NCBI GenBank assembly: GCA_012295275.1
Contig: CM022666.1
Span: 11,257,077-11,321,076 of the forward strand
Direction: 5' to 3'
Source: Chrysomallon squamiferum
Taxonomy: Eukaryota; Mollusca; Gastropoda; Neomphalida; Peltospiridae
Length of the DNA stretch: 64,000 nucleotides
A program made the position numbers and the translations under genes. Positions 27,301 through 40,300 of the stretch are shown piece after piece (positions within the stretch are counted from its first letter, which is position 1; each line of letters starts with the position of its first letter). The notes under the pieces were generated by a model. That model was not told the origin of the DNA and did no database searches. It saw only the letters and a list, made by a program, of their open reading frames with translations.

Positions 27301-28224
27301 ATACCGAGAGGTAATAAAAAGCTGCTCTGATAGCATCAGTGTCTGGGTTTTTTCCTCTCATTTTCTAACATGTCATATCTATCTTTTGCAGATGAAGTAA
27401 TTCGCCTGACTGATGTAAAATATTTCCCAGCATCCATGTGGCTAATTTGCATAATATGTGTTACGTATTATGTCTCCGTGTTCCCATTTGTTGGTCTAGG
27501 CTTGTGAGTTTTCAGTTAATATTTGTATAAACATTTTTTTTTTTTTTTTTTTTTTACTGTACCAACTTTTTTTTAGTTTTGTAACATAATTACTTCCTTA
27601 TAGACATTTCTGAAAACAAATTGTGGATGTAATTAATGTCAGTTTTTGACTACTGGGGTTGAAAAACATTATACTAATAACAATTAATTCTCAATTGGAT
27701 ACAGTCATTTGATTCTCAAATTATCTTTAATGGTTGTTTTATGTTATACAACTTAATGGTTATGATAATATGACCATATAATTAACATGTTTTAGGTATT
27801 TTATTACAAAAATTCTTTGCAGAGTGTTTTTTGAAAACAAATGGAATCTCTCACCTACTCTAGCCCGTAGTGTTAACAGGTAAGTTGAAATTTTTCTAGG
27901 TGTAAATAGTTTATGAATTCTTCAGTTTGTATAAACTGGGTTCTCTTCAGTCCTTGTTACCATTATAATGGAAGTTTGTTACTTACAGATTATTTTAATA
28001 CCAATCAGTTATGTTAATTAAAAAAAAAAAAAAAAAAATTATTGTTTAAATTTAGGCTATTGAAAATGAAATTAAAACAAATTATATGTTCTTCAATTCA
28101 GACTAAATTTTTGAAATATAAAATCTTACTTCAAAAGAAAATGTTATGGCATCCTTGTCATACAAACTTAATTTGTTCAAGAGATACTGTATAGAGAAAA
28201 CACTAACATACATACATAAATTCA

Positions 28225-28258
<34 letters not shown>

Positions 28259-28265
28259 AATTTAA

Positions 28266-28296
<31 letters not shown>

Positions 28297-30231
28297 TAGT
28301 ATACATTATTTCTGCTGTAGCATCTCCACTCTTTGGATTTCTCATTGATCGCTCAGGAAAAAATTTATTCTGGGTGATGATTGGTGTGTTGGTGACTCTT
28401 GGGTGTCATGCACTCCTTGCTTTCTCTTTTATCAGCCCCTTTGTTGCCATGGTAAGTTTTTATTTGTAATTGTACAACTGTAGACTAGCTGTATGCTTAT
28501 GGTACAGTTTAAGAAATGATACAGATAGGCATTCCTCTGTGTTTGCTGTTGGTCTAAGTCATGACAAACATGTGCCAGACATCGGTTCTATTGAAGGTTG
28601 TATACCTATATATGGAGTAGTATAGCATGAAAGATCCATTCTAAATATTTTCATCATCGCAAAATTGCTATTATTATAATGTGGTATTGTTAAAATGAAT
28701 ATATTTACTTTTTGTGGTATTTTATTTTATTATATATAGAAAATGAATGCATCAGAATGATTTCCCTCAATACGAAAGACAATAATGTATTGTGTATTTT
28801 GTTTCATTCAGACCACAATGGGGCTGTCGTATTCTGTTCTTGCCAGTGCTCTCTGGCCCATGGTATCATTAGTGATGCCTCAACATCAGCTTGGTACAGC
28901 ATATGGCATGTAAGTTTGCCTTAACATTTACTCTCACTAAAACTGGATAAATAAATTGCATTTAAAAAAAATCTATGATTTAAAATATTCTATATGCATG
29001 TATATGTGTCTGTGTGTAAAAAATAATTTTAGTCTGAAATATGTTTTAGCAGTAAGTATAAGTATCTGACAGCACTTTTACTAATTATTATTATGGATGG
29101 AAGATGTATTTTACATGCAAAGATATGTTTTTCACTTCAGAATGCAGGCTGTTCAGAACTTAGGTTTAGCAGTTGTCTCCCTTGTTGCAGGTATAATTGT
29201 AGATGAACGAGGATATCTCATCTTGGAAGTTTTTTTCTTGGCCTGGTTATCATGTTAGTATAGCGTTATTCTTTATGAAGATTTTTTTATGTTTTTGTTG
29301 TTTTTTTCCTTCAAATTATTACGTTTATTATTATTTTTCTGTTAGCATGTGTTTTATTGCCTGTTATTAGGATATCATTCTTTATAAAAATATGCATTAT
29401 TGTTTTTATTCCCTTGTTAACATGAATTTTATATCTGTTTGATATATTCTTGTTGGACAAATATTCACCATCAACTTTGTGACAATGTTTGTTTTATGTT
29501 TCAGTGGCACTGATTGCATCTGTTATACTTTATCTGATGGATGCTGCTAAAGGTGAAGTTTAATGAGTTTGAGTTTGTGAGTGGGTGAATGAGGTAGTAA
29601 TGTCACAGCCATTGTTAAATGAAAATTTAGTTATGTTTGATATAAAATATTTTATGTGAATGTATGTGTGCACACTTTCAAGTGAGCAAGTTGGGTGTGT
29701 CTTAGTATTGAAATGGAAGATGTTTACTGACTTCACAAAGATAAGATTATTTAAAATACTGTTTGTAAAATTTAAGACAAACTACATTTCAGATTTGAGT
29801 AAATTTTGTCTACAAAATCTTTAAATCCATATTACTATTTTATTAACTTACACTAGTAACCTTTTCAGGAGGAGGATTAAATTACTCAGCCAAAAAAAGA
29901 AGACTGATCAATCTGGAAAAAGAAGTAGAAAAGTCAGTTGTTGGAGGTTTTTATTTTTTCCTATGTTAGTAGAAAATACAAAATTAATAAAAGTGCTTGT
30001 TGGGATTCTGTTAGTGGTGAATTCCATTTTTTAAAAGTATCAGTAATTCATGAAATACATTATACTTTTCAAATTTAATTAATATTTTAGAGACCATTAT
30101 TTTTAATTAGACGTGTTGATATGGAATTACAAAGATGTTAATTATTAGTTACCTCAAATGTTGATTATATTTTACTGCCATGTTGAGTTTTTTTTTTTTT
30201 TTTTTTTGGCAGGATTGACACAATAAACTGA
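24136..30231 (+). CDS. MFSD1: MFSD1, lysosomal major-facilitator transporter
   Basis: Twelve-helix major facilitator of lysosomes; the vertebrate protein exports dipeptides and partners GLMP. Coding exons: 24136-24286, 24574-24782, 24995-25062, 25316-25424, 25650-25746, 25936-26034, 27392-27503, 27823-27879, 28300-28451, 28812-28909, 29141-29253, 29505-29552, 29869-29932, 30213-30231; about 464 residues, matching the human length. The cytosolic N terminus has an acidic dileucine sorting signal E7-KKH-L11-L12, followed by the first helix (about 39-50). MFSD1 hallmarks are SYFCYDNPAALQ (52-63), YSWYSWPNV (81-89), the MFS motif-A-like GGFLIDRVFGVR (95-106), GIGGESLAVAQNTYAV, VFPFVGLG, GFLIDRSGKN and SALWPMVSLVMPQHQLGTAY. 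All phases close except exon 8 to exon 9, which is one base out (see findings). The last exon is inferred from AAA/GTCAGT and GGCAG sites; without it, translation would end at 29969. Confidence 0.94.
24302..24350. repeat. (ATT)n microsatellite
   Basis: About 49 bp of trinucleotide repeat, starting roughly 15 bp after the donor of MFSD1 coding exon 1. Confidence 0.9.
28207..28293. repeat. (CATA)n plus T-homopolymer in front of MFSD1 exon 9
   Basis: A CATA-repeat tract (about 28207-28255) is followed by an unbroken T run of about 27 bp (28267-28293) that forms the polypyrimidine tract of the exon 9 acceptor (AG at 28298-28299). Such tracts are prone to length errors in sequencing. Confidence 0.85.
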
Positions 30232-30461
30232 AGAGCTGTCCACTGTCATTTTGAATATTAGAAATCTAATACAAGAGGAGATATTTTTTTTTTTTTTTAA
30301 TTATATCTTATATTAGAAAATTGATATTAATATTATGTGTCAGATACATTTAAAAAAATAATTTCACTTCAATGTATCTTTTGGTTTAGAAAGCAATATT
30401 TTTTATACTGTAAAAGTAATTAATAATTTAACTGCACCAAATAATAATATAATCAAATAAA
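30232..30461 (+). other. MFSD1: Probable 3' UTR of MFSD1 with poly(A) signal
   Basis: A+T-rich sequence after the inferred stop. AATAAA at 30456-30461 is a candidate polyadenylation signal. No other feature seen. Confidence 0.45.
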
Positions 30462-33036
30462 GATTAATTAAATAGTCAGTAAAGTATTTTTATGAATGAA
30501 CTGTTTTCATGGTTTACAAAATTTACAACAGCATCTGAAGAAAACAGTTTTGAAATTTAGTGTAAAAATCTTAGTTAATTACAACCAGTGTAGCCTTTAT
30601 ATAATTTTATATATTTATTTTTATATGACTTCATGTTACCTGGTGAATATTTGAATAAGTGTTTAGTCAGTAATAAACTAATGTCTCATTTCGTGCATTT
30701 ACATCTGTGAATTGAGTACAAATTGTGTACTTTAACCATACATACCATCTCTCTTTAAATTAGTTTAATAGTAACTATTGGTTTGCTTACAAACTGTGTA
30801 TTTTCACTACTGGGCTTTGGAAAATATGAGTGAATCTGAGATTACATTTTGGGGTGTGGGCAAATGGGTGTTGTATGTTTGAGACTTGTCAGTGGCATCT
30901 GGCAGTGTTTGTGAGGTTGTGGTTGGACTCTCTACTGCACCAATGTATTCCTGAATAGTGTGCGGAGTCTAATCAGACATATTCAAGACAGAAAATATTC
31001 AAATCTTAAAATACATACATTCATACGTACTTGTACAGATATATACCACATTAGTGTGTGTGTAAATATTTTTTATATATATATAATGTATAACGTATAT
31101 GCATGCACACACATACACACACACACGCACGCACACACACACACATATGAATGAAATATGAGAACTTTTACAGAGATGCTGCAGATAGTAGATCAGATGG
31201 TCACATTTCTGTGTAATGAATTAGCATAGAACAAAATACTTTATTATTATTGTTGTTGTTTTCATTTTGGGTAATCCCTAAAAAGGGTACCCCATTTATT
31301 TATAAGCCTACTTATATACATTTGAAAAATAAATAACATATGCAATAAAAATGTTTTGTGCATGTGATGTTTTAGTTGAAAAATATTTAAAAAATTTAAA
31401 TAATATTACTAGTCTGAGGACTTGGCCTCCTTAATAATAGGAAGACCTGGCCAAATTCTCTATAATTTTACTTGGATGCTGGTTTAGATATAAGAACATA
31501 AAAAGCATATATAACAGAATGAGAAAGATGAAAGGCAGAGTTAGAGCAATGACTGCCTAGAAATAACAGTACTTTAGAAATGTTTCTGTAAGGCTGTTCA
31601 AGTGCAGTTCAGTTTCCAAACATTTATTTACACAAGTTTCAAAAAGTGCCAGTTTATTATTACATAGCTTAAGTTCAGATAGCTTTTATTACTTTATTTC
31701 AAAGAAAAATTCCAAAATTCAATGCCAACTCGGTGACAGTCTTATCCTTTGTTATTAATCTAAAATATTCATTGCATTTGACATAAGAAACAAATGGTTG
31801 ACAATTCCAAAGCTGATGATAGATAATTAATCCATGCTTCAATCATGTCATCACTGAAATCAATTCTTAATGAACGTCAGTTTGATTACTATAAAAAGAA
31901 AAAAAAAAGTACATGACTAAAATTAATTTGTATCAACTTTATTATTATATTAGGGAACATTAAAATGCATATTTGATATTGAGCCAAACTACAGTAACAA
32001 TAATAAATGACAAATTAAAGGGTTAGCAATTCTTAAAAATAACATTTAACAATAACAATAGTAATAAAACTTTCTAAACAAAGATTTTAATTTAAAAAAA
32101 TCTATAAATAGCATTTATACCACATAACTTTGTCTTTTATTGAAACTTTGTACTTATTTTATACTTTTTGTTCCATAGTTAATATATGAACACATTAAAA
32201 CAAAACCATCTTTACTTAAAGAAATGTCAGCCCTATAAACAATGTGACACGAGTTAGTAAATGTATACTATTGCTAACATTTAAAAACCTAAATCAAAAA
32301 TCAAAAACATGATCTATACAAAACATTCCATTCTAAACGACCAAGTGTTGTATTCAGATGATTATTCAGTTCTGAATATTTTTAATAAGACTTTAAATAA
32401 GAATCAAAAACATTAAAAATGAATAACTTGACGTGTTGGTTATTCTCAGTTTACATAAATGTTAAGTATGATTTTATAGATTAATGTTATGTATGTAGCA
32501 GAAAATGTCTAAATAATCATCATTAAAGTGAAATTTTGATTAATCACCACAGAACGGTACGTATGTATATACAAGGTTCAAAATTTTGTTATAAAGCTGA
32601 ATCATAAAATCTGAAATTGACAGTCATTAACAACTGTGCACAAATCTCACTGACAAATCTGATATCTAATTTATTTGACCTTATAAAACAATGTAACATT
32701 CTGTCATTTATAGAAATCATTACTGTTGATCATGTTCACTTATTTTTATATATTTAATTATGAAATATGAACTTAGTTAACTAAGAAAGTTGTATCTCTA
32801 AATGTATTTCTGTCTTCTAACATGTTTATGTACGTTATAAGCTGAATTTATGAAAGTGAACAGTGGAAAACTATTAAATTTCTCAATCTCAGTACCACTG
32901 ACAATTCATGTGGTCATTTATAACATCTGATGTTGGTCTCAGCTACACTTTTCTTGATTAGGAGAAGACAGATTTTTACATTTAAAATTAAACCTATCAA
33001 ATGGTTTATAACAAGAACCAATCAAAATGACAAATA
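30462..33036. other. Intergenic between convergent MFSD1 and SCHIP1
   Basis: No coding exon seen. It holds a (CA)n tract at about 31104-31145 and presumably the SCHIP1 3' UTR on the minus strand. Possible minus-strand AATAAA signals (TTTATT on +) occur at several places, for example 32670-32675, but which one is used cannot be told. Confidence 0.5.
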
Positions 33037-34803
33037 TTATTTTTGTTTTGATTTACTTGATTCTTTGTTCATTTTATGTTCCTTGCTGCAGGTTGTGTTG
33101 TTGTTGTTCAGCTTCTGGGCTACATCTTGAGCTCGTCTGAAAAAACATTTTGCAAAATTAAGGTCATTATTAATTTTCATTTTGAACATACTTTTGTGAA
33201 TTTCCTTTAGATAAATATTATTAATGAGAATTCATTATACTATATTTCTGTAATAAAAATTTAAAAAAAATTATTAAAAAAATAAAAACCGTATATACTG
33301 ATGTTAGGTTGAAGCTTAAATTATTATTACACTTCTGACCAGAATCAGTAGTTCATCTTTCATCTAACACAGAAATATAAAATCACTATAAATAGTTTTA
33401 AGTAATACATTTTTTTAATTTAGTGAATCAAACTGATTATGAAAAGTTTCTGCCAAACTAAACACAGAAATTAATCAGAATTTTGCTAAGTATAATGTAA
33501 TAAACTGCTAAGTTTTCACAATTAAAACTGAAATTTATTTTTAGTCTTCGATTTCATATTTTAAATAATTAGATTTTTGCTTAAAATCTGTTAGAATGTA
33601 ACAGTGAAACAAAACAAAAATACCTAGAAGATAAAACAAATAAAAACAAAGATAATCACTTTTATTAATGTCTACCTGGTCAAGTCCTCTATGTCAACAA
33701 GCATTGAGTCCTGCTCCATATGCAGATCATCCCGCTCTATCAACATCTGAACCAGTTCATCATTCAAATCTGTTAAAGTAAGTTAAAGCATATCTAAACT
33801 ACTTCAGCATTCAAGTCTAAAATAAACACAGGTTAATAATAAAAACCTTAATTTAATTTTTGTTTTAAAAAACTATTCTCTTCTCATAATACTCAAAAAA
33901 ATTACAAAATTAGTTCGGCGTTCAGCATTTTTATTTATACTGCATAACTTTTGATTTACATTAATTTACTTTTCATTCACCAGAAATGCCTGAAAACCAG
34001 TCATAATACAGTCTTCAAAAAATGCTTGTGTGTATTATTCATTATTTCTTTATATTTCTAAATAAAAATAGCAGATTTTGACTCACTTTCTATCTGACTG
34101 TGAAGATCATTCACTAACACTTGTAACTGAGCTATGTTCATATCATCCAACACTTTATGGTTGATTTTCCTCCATCTTCCATCTCCACTACTTGGAATTC
34201 CAACCTTAAACAAAAAAACCAAGAAGTTGTATATCTGAATTATTAATTTAGAAGTAATTTACTCATTTAGAAAGGGACAGTAATAGTGTTACCAGCTTCT
34301 TTATTTGCCTTCTGTATAAAATGGTGATATGTTTCCAAAACACTTTTGTAAAGTGAAATGTCTGATCATCAGAAGACCTTAGAAAAAAAAAAAGATCAGT
34401 CCTGTATGAATTTAAAATGACGTTTTCTGCAAAAACAACACTAAGTACCATTCACTGTGAGACAAATTATCTGGATGTCTAATTAAAAAATGAAATAATT
34501 TAAAAACAACTTTTATAAAGATTTCATAAAAACAAGCATTTTATTAAATGTTCCTTTTGAATGTGTGCATTTAGTCAATAAGGAAGAATTCAAAATAATA
34601 AAGATATTGGTAACAATCTTACCATGTCGGCTATAGCAGATTTCTTTTTCAGCTGTTTCTCAACTTCTAACTGCATATGTGCCATTGTACAAGCCTGCAA
34701 TTTAATCAGTGTTGTATACACAGTACATAATTCTCTTTAAAAAAACTCTTAGTATTAAATATTTTATGTTTGCTTATTACTTATATGCCTACCAGCTTTA
34801 CTT

Positions 34804-34847
<44 letters not shown>

Positions 34848-34854
34848 ACACACA

Positions 34855-34903
<49 letters not shown>

Positions 34904-37323
34904 GGAGTATGTTTTACAGAAAATCAACAAAAGCTGATTAGTGACATTTTGTTAATGTTAATAAATATTTGGTAATGCTGTTCAGTTATTAAGTCATTTC
35001 ATGTAATGCCTCTGACAGTTTGTCAGTAAGTATGATGTCTGTAACTTTCAGTAACTTCATTGAATTGATGAAAACAGGAAAGATAAATGCTTGTGTATTA
35101 ATAAATAATAAATATACTTATTTCAGTTACTCACAGGACATCAACATTCACTTGCATTAACCTACTAAGCTACTGTGATAATGATTGGAACATTTCACTT
35201 GGCTTTTAAAACAGTTGCAGTAACTGAACTTGCTTGACATACACTGATAGGTTCTTTGTCTATAAAATTGTATTCAAGTTCCAGAGATAAATCATAGTTT
35301 CAAAAATGGAAGAATCAAACAAAATCATTAACAGTAAACAAAACAAAGCTTGTAACTGCTGAAAATACAGCAAATCATTCATTAGATATTGTCAACATAT
35401 CACAGAGACTGCCTGATTCACATTCAGACATTTCGTGTATCAGAAAACATTCATTTTCAGTAATTACTTGAACTTTTAGGTGTTACATGAAATGACTGGT
35501 GGCACATACTGACTGAACTTTGTATCTGCTATTCACTGAAAAGAAAAATTTCTTAACAAATCTCTCAGATTCAAACTTTAGTTCAGAATTTTTCTATAAT
35601 CTAACTTGATAATAATGGTCTGAGTATATACGTTACATGAAATATGTAAAATTCTGAACTTTTCAGAAAATATGTGAAATCATTGAACTGAAAGTATTAT
35701 GGCCAGAACTGGTGATCATCCACGAGAAAAGCTAGGCATTCACAGAGTCAAGCTGTAACGTTAAGGACATGTTTATTTCTTGATTAGGAAAGAACAATAC
35801 AAATTTGTTCAGTTTCAACACTCCAGTCTTCACAGTAGAATTAAATTTTCCTGCCCAGCCATCATCTTGCCTCCCTCCTAAAATTCTCTATCAACTTAAG
35901 TCAGAAGATGATCTGCGTGCAGCCATTGCCAGTTTCCTGAATGAAACATTAAATATATATATTTTCTGAAATTCTCTGGAATTGTACACCTTTCCTGATA
36001 ATAAACTTTTACTCTAAAATATTTCACTTACTTGAGCTAATGCTATTTTTGCTTCATCCTGTAACTTTGCCTGTTTCTTGAAGAAATCATCTTCATCTTC
36101 AGGTGCTTGTAAATTAGTTGTTGATTTTGAGCCATGTGCTGACTTTATTAGAAAAAGAAAAAAGAATCTCAGGTATTTGAATAAAGAAAATACTGAAAAT
36201 AATCCTTTCACCAAAATGATTATACTAATGATCTTCTCTGGTCAATATATTGCTGTCAAACAATATCTGATTAGCCATAATAAATAATAACAAGAGTACT
36301 GACAATTTTATGAAAATATATACAAATAAATTCAATGAAAGAGTGAGAGAGAAACAAAATTCAGAAACTGCCTGGCAAAATGAACATCATTTAATAAAGA
36401 ATTTTATCTACTTCCTAAAAGCAGTATGTCTGCAGTTACTCCGATTATCATGTCAAAAAGAAATTAGATCAATAATCATTGTGGCCAAAATAATATGTAG
36501 CTGATGTTTAGGGTCTTAGAATAGGAACAGTTAATTAACTACAGCCATTAGATATGATCATGACTCTAGTGTATCCAAGCAATTAAGTACAATGAAAGGT
36601 GGGATTGGAAGAATGTGCACTGATTTAGCTAACAAATTATGGCTTAATTAAGATGATGGGCAACAACAAACCAACAAATATCATTAATTAAATTATGTGC
36701 TAATTCAAAACTGAACTTTAATTGATGCTCAAAACAATAAAAAAATAACTCAATTTAATTTTTTTAAACTGTTCTGTATCATTAGTTCTTAATTGTTACA
36801 CCTATTCCCAAACCAGCTACTTTGTAATTTGTTTCCAGATATGAGTCATATTATTATCTGAAAATATTTTCCTATCAGCCAAACTGACATTTCAAATAAT
36901 GCAATCACCCAACCATCTGAATATAATCTCCAGGATGTCATCTTTACCTCGGATTTCATTTTGAGTACATCAAAATAAGCAATAATTTTTATTTGGAATG
37001 ATAAATCAATAAAAATGCAAATAATGTATTTGTCAAATGTAATGTGCTGTTCATTAAAGCAAGCAATATTCAGTGATTTGAGAATGAGAGCTACTGTTTA
37101 AGTAAAACAACTTCAGTCAACCAACATGAGGAGTTCAGCTGAAAGAGTAACACATGCTAATATTGTATGTTTAATTTACATTAAACAAATTTTAATTTAT
37201 TCATTGATTCCTGACATGATTATTTGTTCATGAATGTTACGCAGGTACAGCTGCAAACTATGTTATTAGTGTTTGTTTCTACATTATCAATAATTCTAAA
37301 ACTGGGTATGTATTTATCAATTA

Positions 37324-37363
<40 letters not shown>

Positions 37364-40300
37364 GTTTTCACACCATTTTCTAAGAAATACTAAGTACAGC
37401 AATCTATTTTAATCAGAAAAATTTAAAAGATAAAATAAGATTAACATTACTGATAATAACATTATTTCATCTTAGTAGTAAAACCGTCCTGACAAAAACA
37501 TAAAGAGGCAAATGATGATCTTTTATGACATAAATGGTTGGTGCAGATCTAACATGATTCTGTTTACCAAAATTTCCACCAACCAGTGATCAGGTCAGTA
37601 ACATCAGCAATATTTATTGCAAGTGACTGAAGCTCTATTATCATATTGAAGACAGTGATGAATACAGATCTGCATAATCAATAAGAATTGTTATTTAGAA
37701 CAAAATGCTACAGAGAACATTCACTGTATAATAAATGATATTACACAATTGTATTAATCAGTAAAAATTCTTTTGTACTTTTTTTTTATCTAAATTTTAT
37801 TTTTCTCTTCATTGATCTTAATTAGAAATAAATATTTGAATTAAACTGCCCAGAACATCTCTGCTCTACATCCAAACTAACTGAAAAAAATGAAATCAAA
37901 CAACATTTGTCAAAATATTGGTGCTGATGAAAGAGTTATAGAAATTGTTTTTTTTAGAAATTGGTGTTTCATATCTTTGATGATAACCAAAATGATGATG
38001 ATATAATAAATAAAAAAATAAAACTGAATAAATGCATCATTCAAATCTAACAAATCTATTCCTAATGCCTACCAATTAACAGCAAGTGATCTTTTTCAAC
38101 AGAAATGAAAACATTAATGGCTTTTGGTAACTTAGTCATGGGGTGCTGTCACAGGAGAGTTGCCAATCTTCTTGTAAATTTACTTATTTTCAGTGTCAGT
38201 CTGGGTATACAGTAAAATTTCCTTCTTTCATTTTTGTTCTGAGACACCAGTTGTGACTGTCAGTTTGAATTAAATTTAATGATATCTATATTCTGTATAC
38301 TAAATCAAAGTTTCTTGAATTTTTATTTATCAGAATATTTTTCAACACATTTTTGTAGCATATTTAATATCTCATATTAGCCTAAATGAATGTAAAAACT
38401 AGTCAATATATAATAAAGAATGAATGTAAAAAAACTAGTTTATTTAACATAATAAAGAAAGAATGTAAAAACGAATGAGTAATAGAAACAATGTGTTTTG
38501 ACTGTTTAGTAACTGATATGACCATAGTTTTCTATAAAGTGATTATATGTTATTTGAATTAGTAGTATATGTGAAAAGAATAATGAGTAAGAAAGAAGTA
38601 TTACTTGCTAAAACTCATGGATATATGATAAACTATAAAAACATATTCAACATAGTAAGAACTGAAAATTGAAACATGACTGTAAAGCATCCTAGTGATC
38701 TCTTTCCTTAAGGAGGTGGCTAAGTGTAAAGGGATTTAAAAGGAATCAAGATGAAAAATATATTTTATATAATTAATGTTATGTGGTTCAAAATCATTAT
38801 TTGGACCATCTTGTTATTAAATCTGGTATATCAAACAAGTTAAATTTCTTCATACTGCAACCAGTAATAAAACAAAATTTGAAATGGGTCACAAAATGAC
38901 ATTTATTTTCTAAGATTGTTCTAAAAAAAAAAAGGGGGAAATTAAAAAATTAAAATCTCTGATGCCTAAACACAACTTACTTGAAAATGAGATGTACTTG
39001 TCTGGTCGGTGGAAGTAAGACTTGCTGCAGCTGGAAGCTCAGTTTCATTGTCAGTTCCTTCATTCATAAAACATATCTGTAAGTTCATGCCACCATGCAT
39101 GCGTGATTGTAAGCTTGGCTTTTTAAGACTTTTTTCACTCTCACATATTTCTTCGTCTGTTCCCATTGCCAGCTTGCGGCGAATCTCTTCACGATCATTA
39201 TGATGTGCCTGTAGAACAAACACTGTGTACAGCACCACTCTTAATCTCACTTTATAAATGTTAGTAAATAATAATAATAATAATAATAATATTAATAATA
39301 ATAATAATAATAATAAAAATAATAATAAAAAGTAAAAAAATTCAAACAAAACAAAATAAATGTAAAATATGCTAAAAATTGAGTAACATAAGGCATTATT
39401 ATAATTACATATGACATTTTATATTCAAGTTCTTTATGGTATTCACAATACAGTTTTGTTAAGTAATGTTTATAGTCTGAAAGATCAAAGAAATAAGCAG
39501 CATATTAAGGGAAATGCATTGAACTAGTTGTTCAGCAAATGAGAAAGTCATGAGGATTGTCATGCATCATTTAGGTAATTTTGTTTTATATTTTAACCAC
39601 CTATAACTGGAATCATGTTAATAGTAAATTTGCCAGGAACAATATTATTCTCCTGACATTTTTTTTGATTATTTCTTTTGGACAATTTTTTTTTTTTTTT
39701 TTTTGCAGATGTTCTCCTGTGAACTTTATAAAACAAATATCAAAGGAGTTAAATATAGAAAGTCATTCAGATATTATCTAATGACATTTTTCTAACTTAC
39801 CTGATACCAGAGAATCCTGTGTAATTTATATTTACAGTTCCATGGAGACAAGCATTCCCACTCATTTAATGTTTCTTTGAAATCACTCACTACTATGTCA
39901 TTTAGGCATGCTTTGTCCCTCATTTTTAATTAATTACTACATGAAATCATTATTATCAATACTCTTGCAGACTAGCACAAACAAGAGTCACATTATTTGC
40001 CAACTAAAATAGACAAGAATAATATCATACCAATGATTCAGTTCTTTACACAAAATTCCACAATAAATTCAATAATTTGAAAATTATAAAATAATATTTA
40101 AAAAAAGTAACACGTGTATCATGTTTGCTCTCTCTTTCTCTCTGTCTCTCAAACATACAACCATTTACACTCATTCATTCACACACATGCACTCACACAC
40201 ACACACAACCACAAATTTAATATAAAACAAAGATGAAATCAACATTTATAGAACAACACATAAACTGTTCAGAACTTGGCTGATATGCACCATTACCAAA

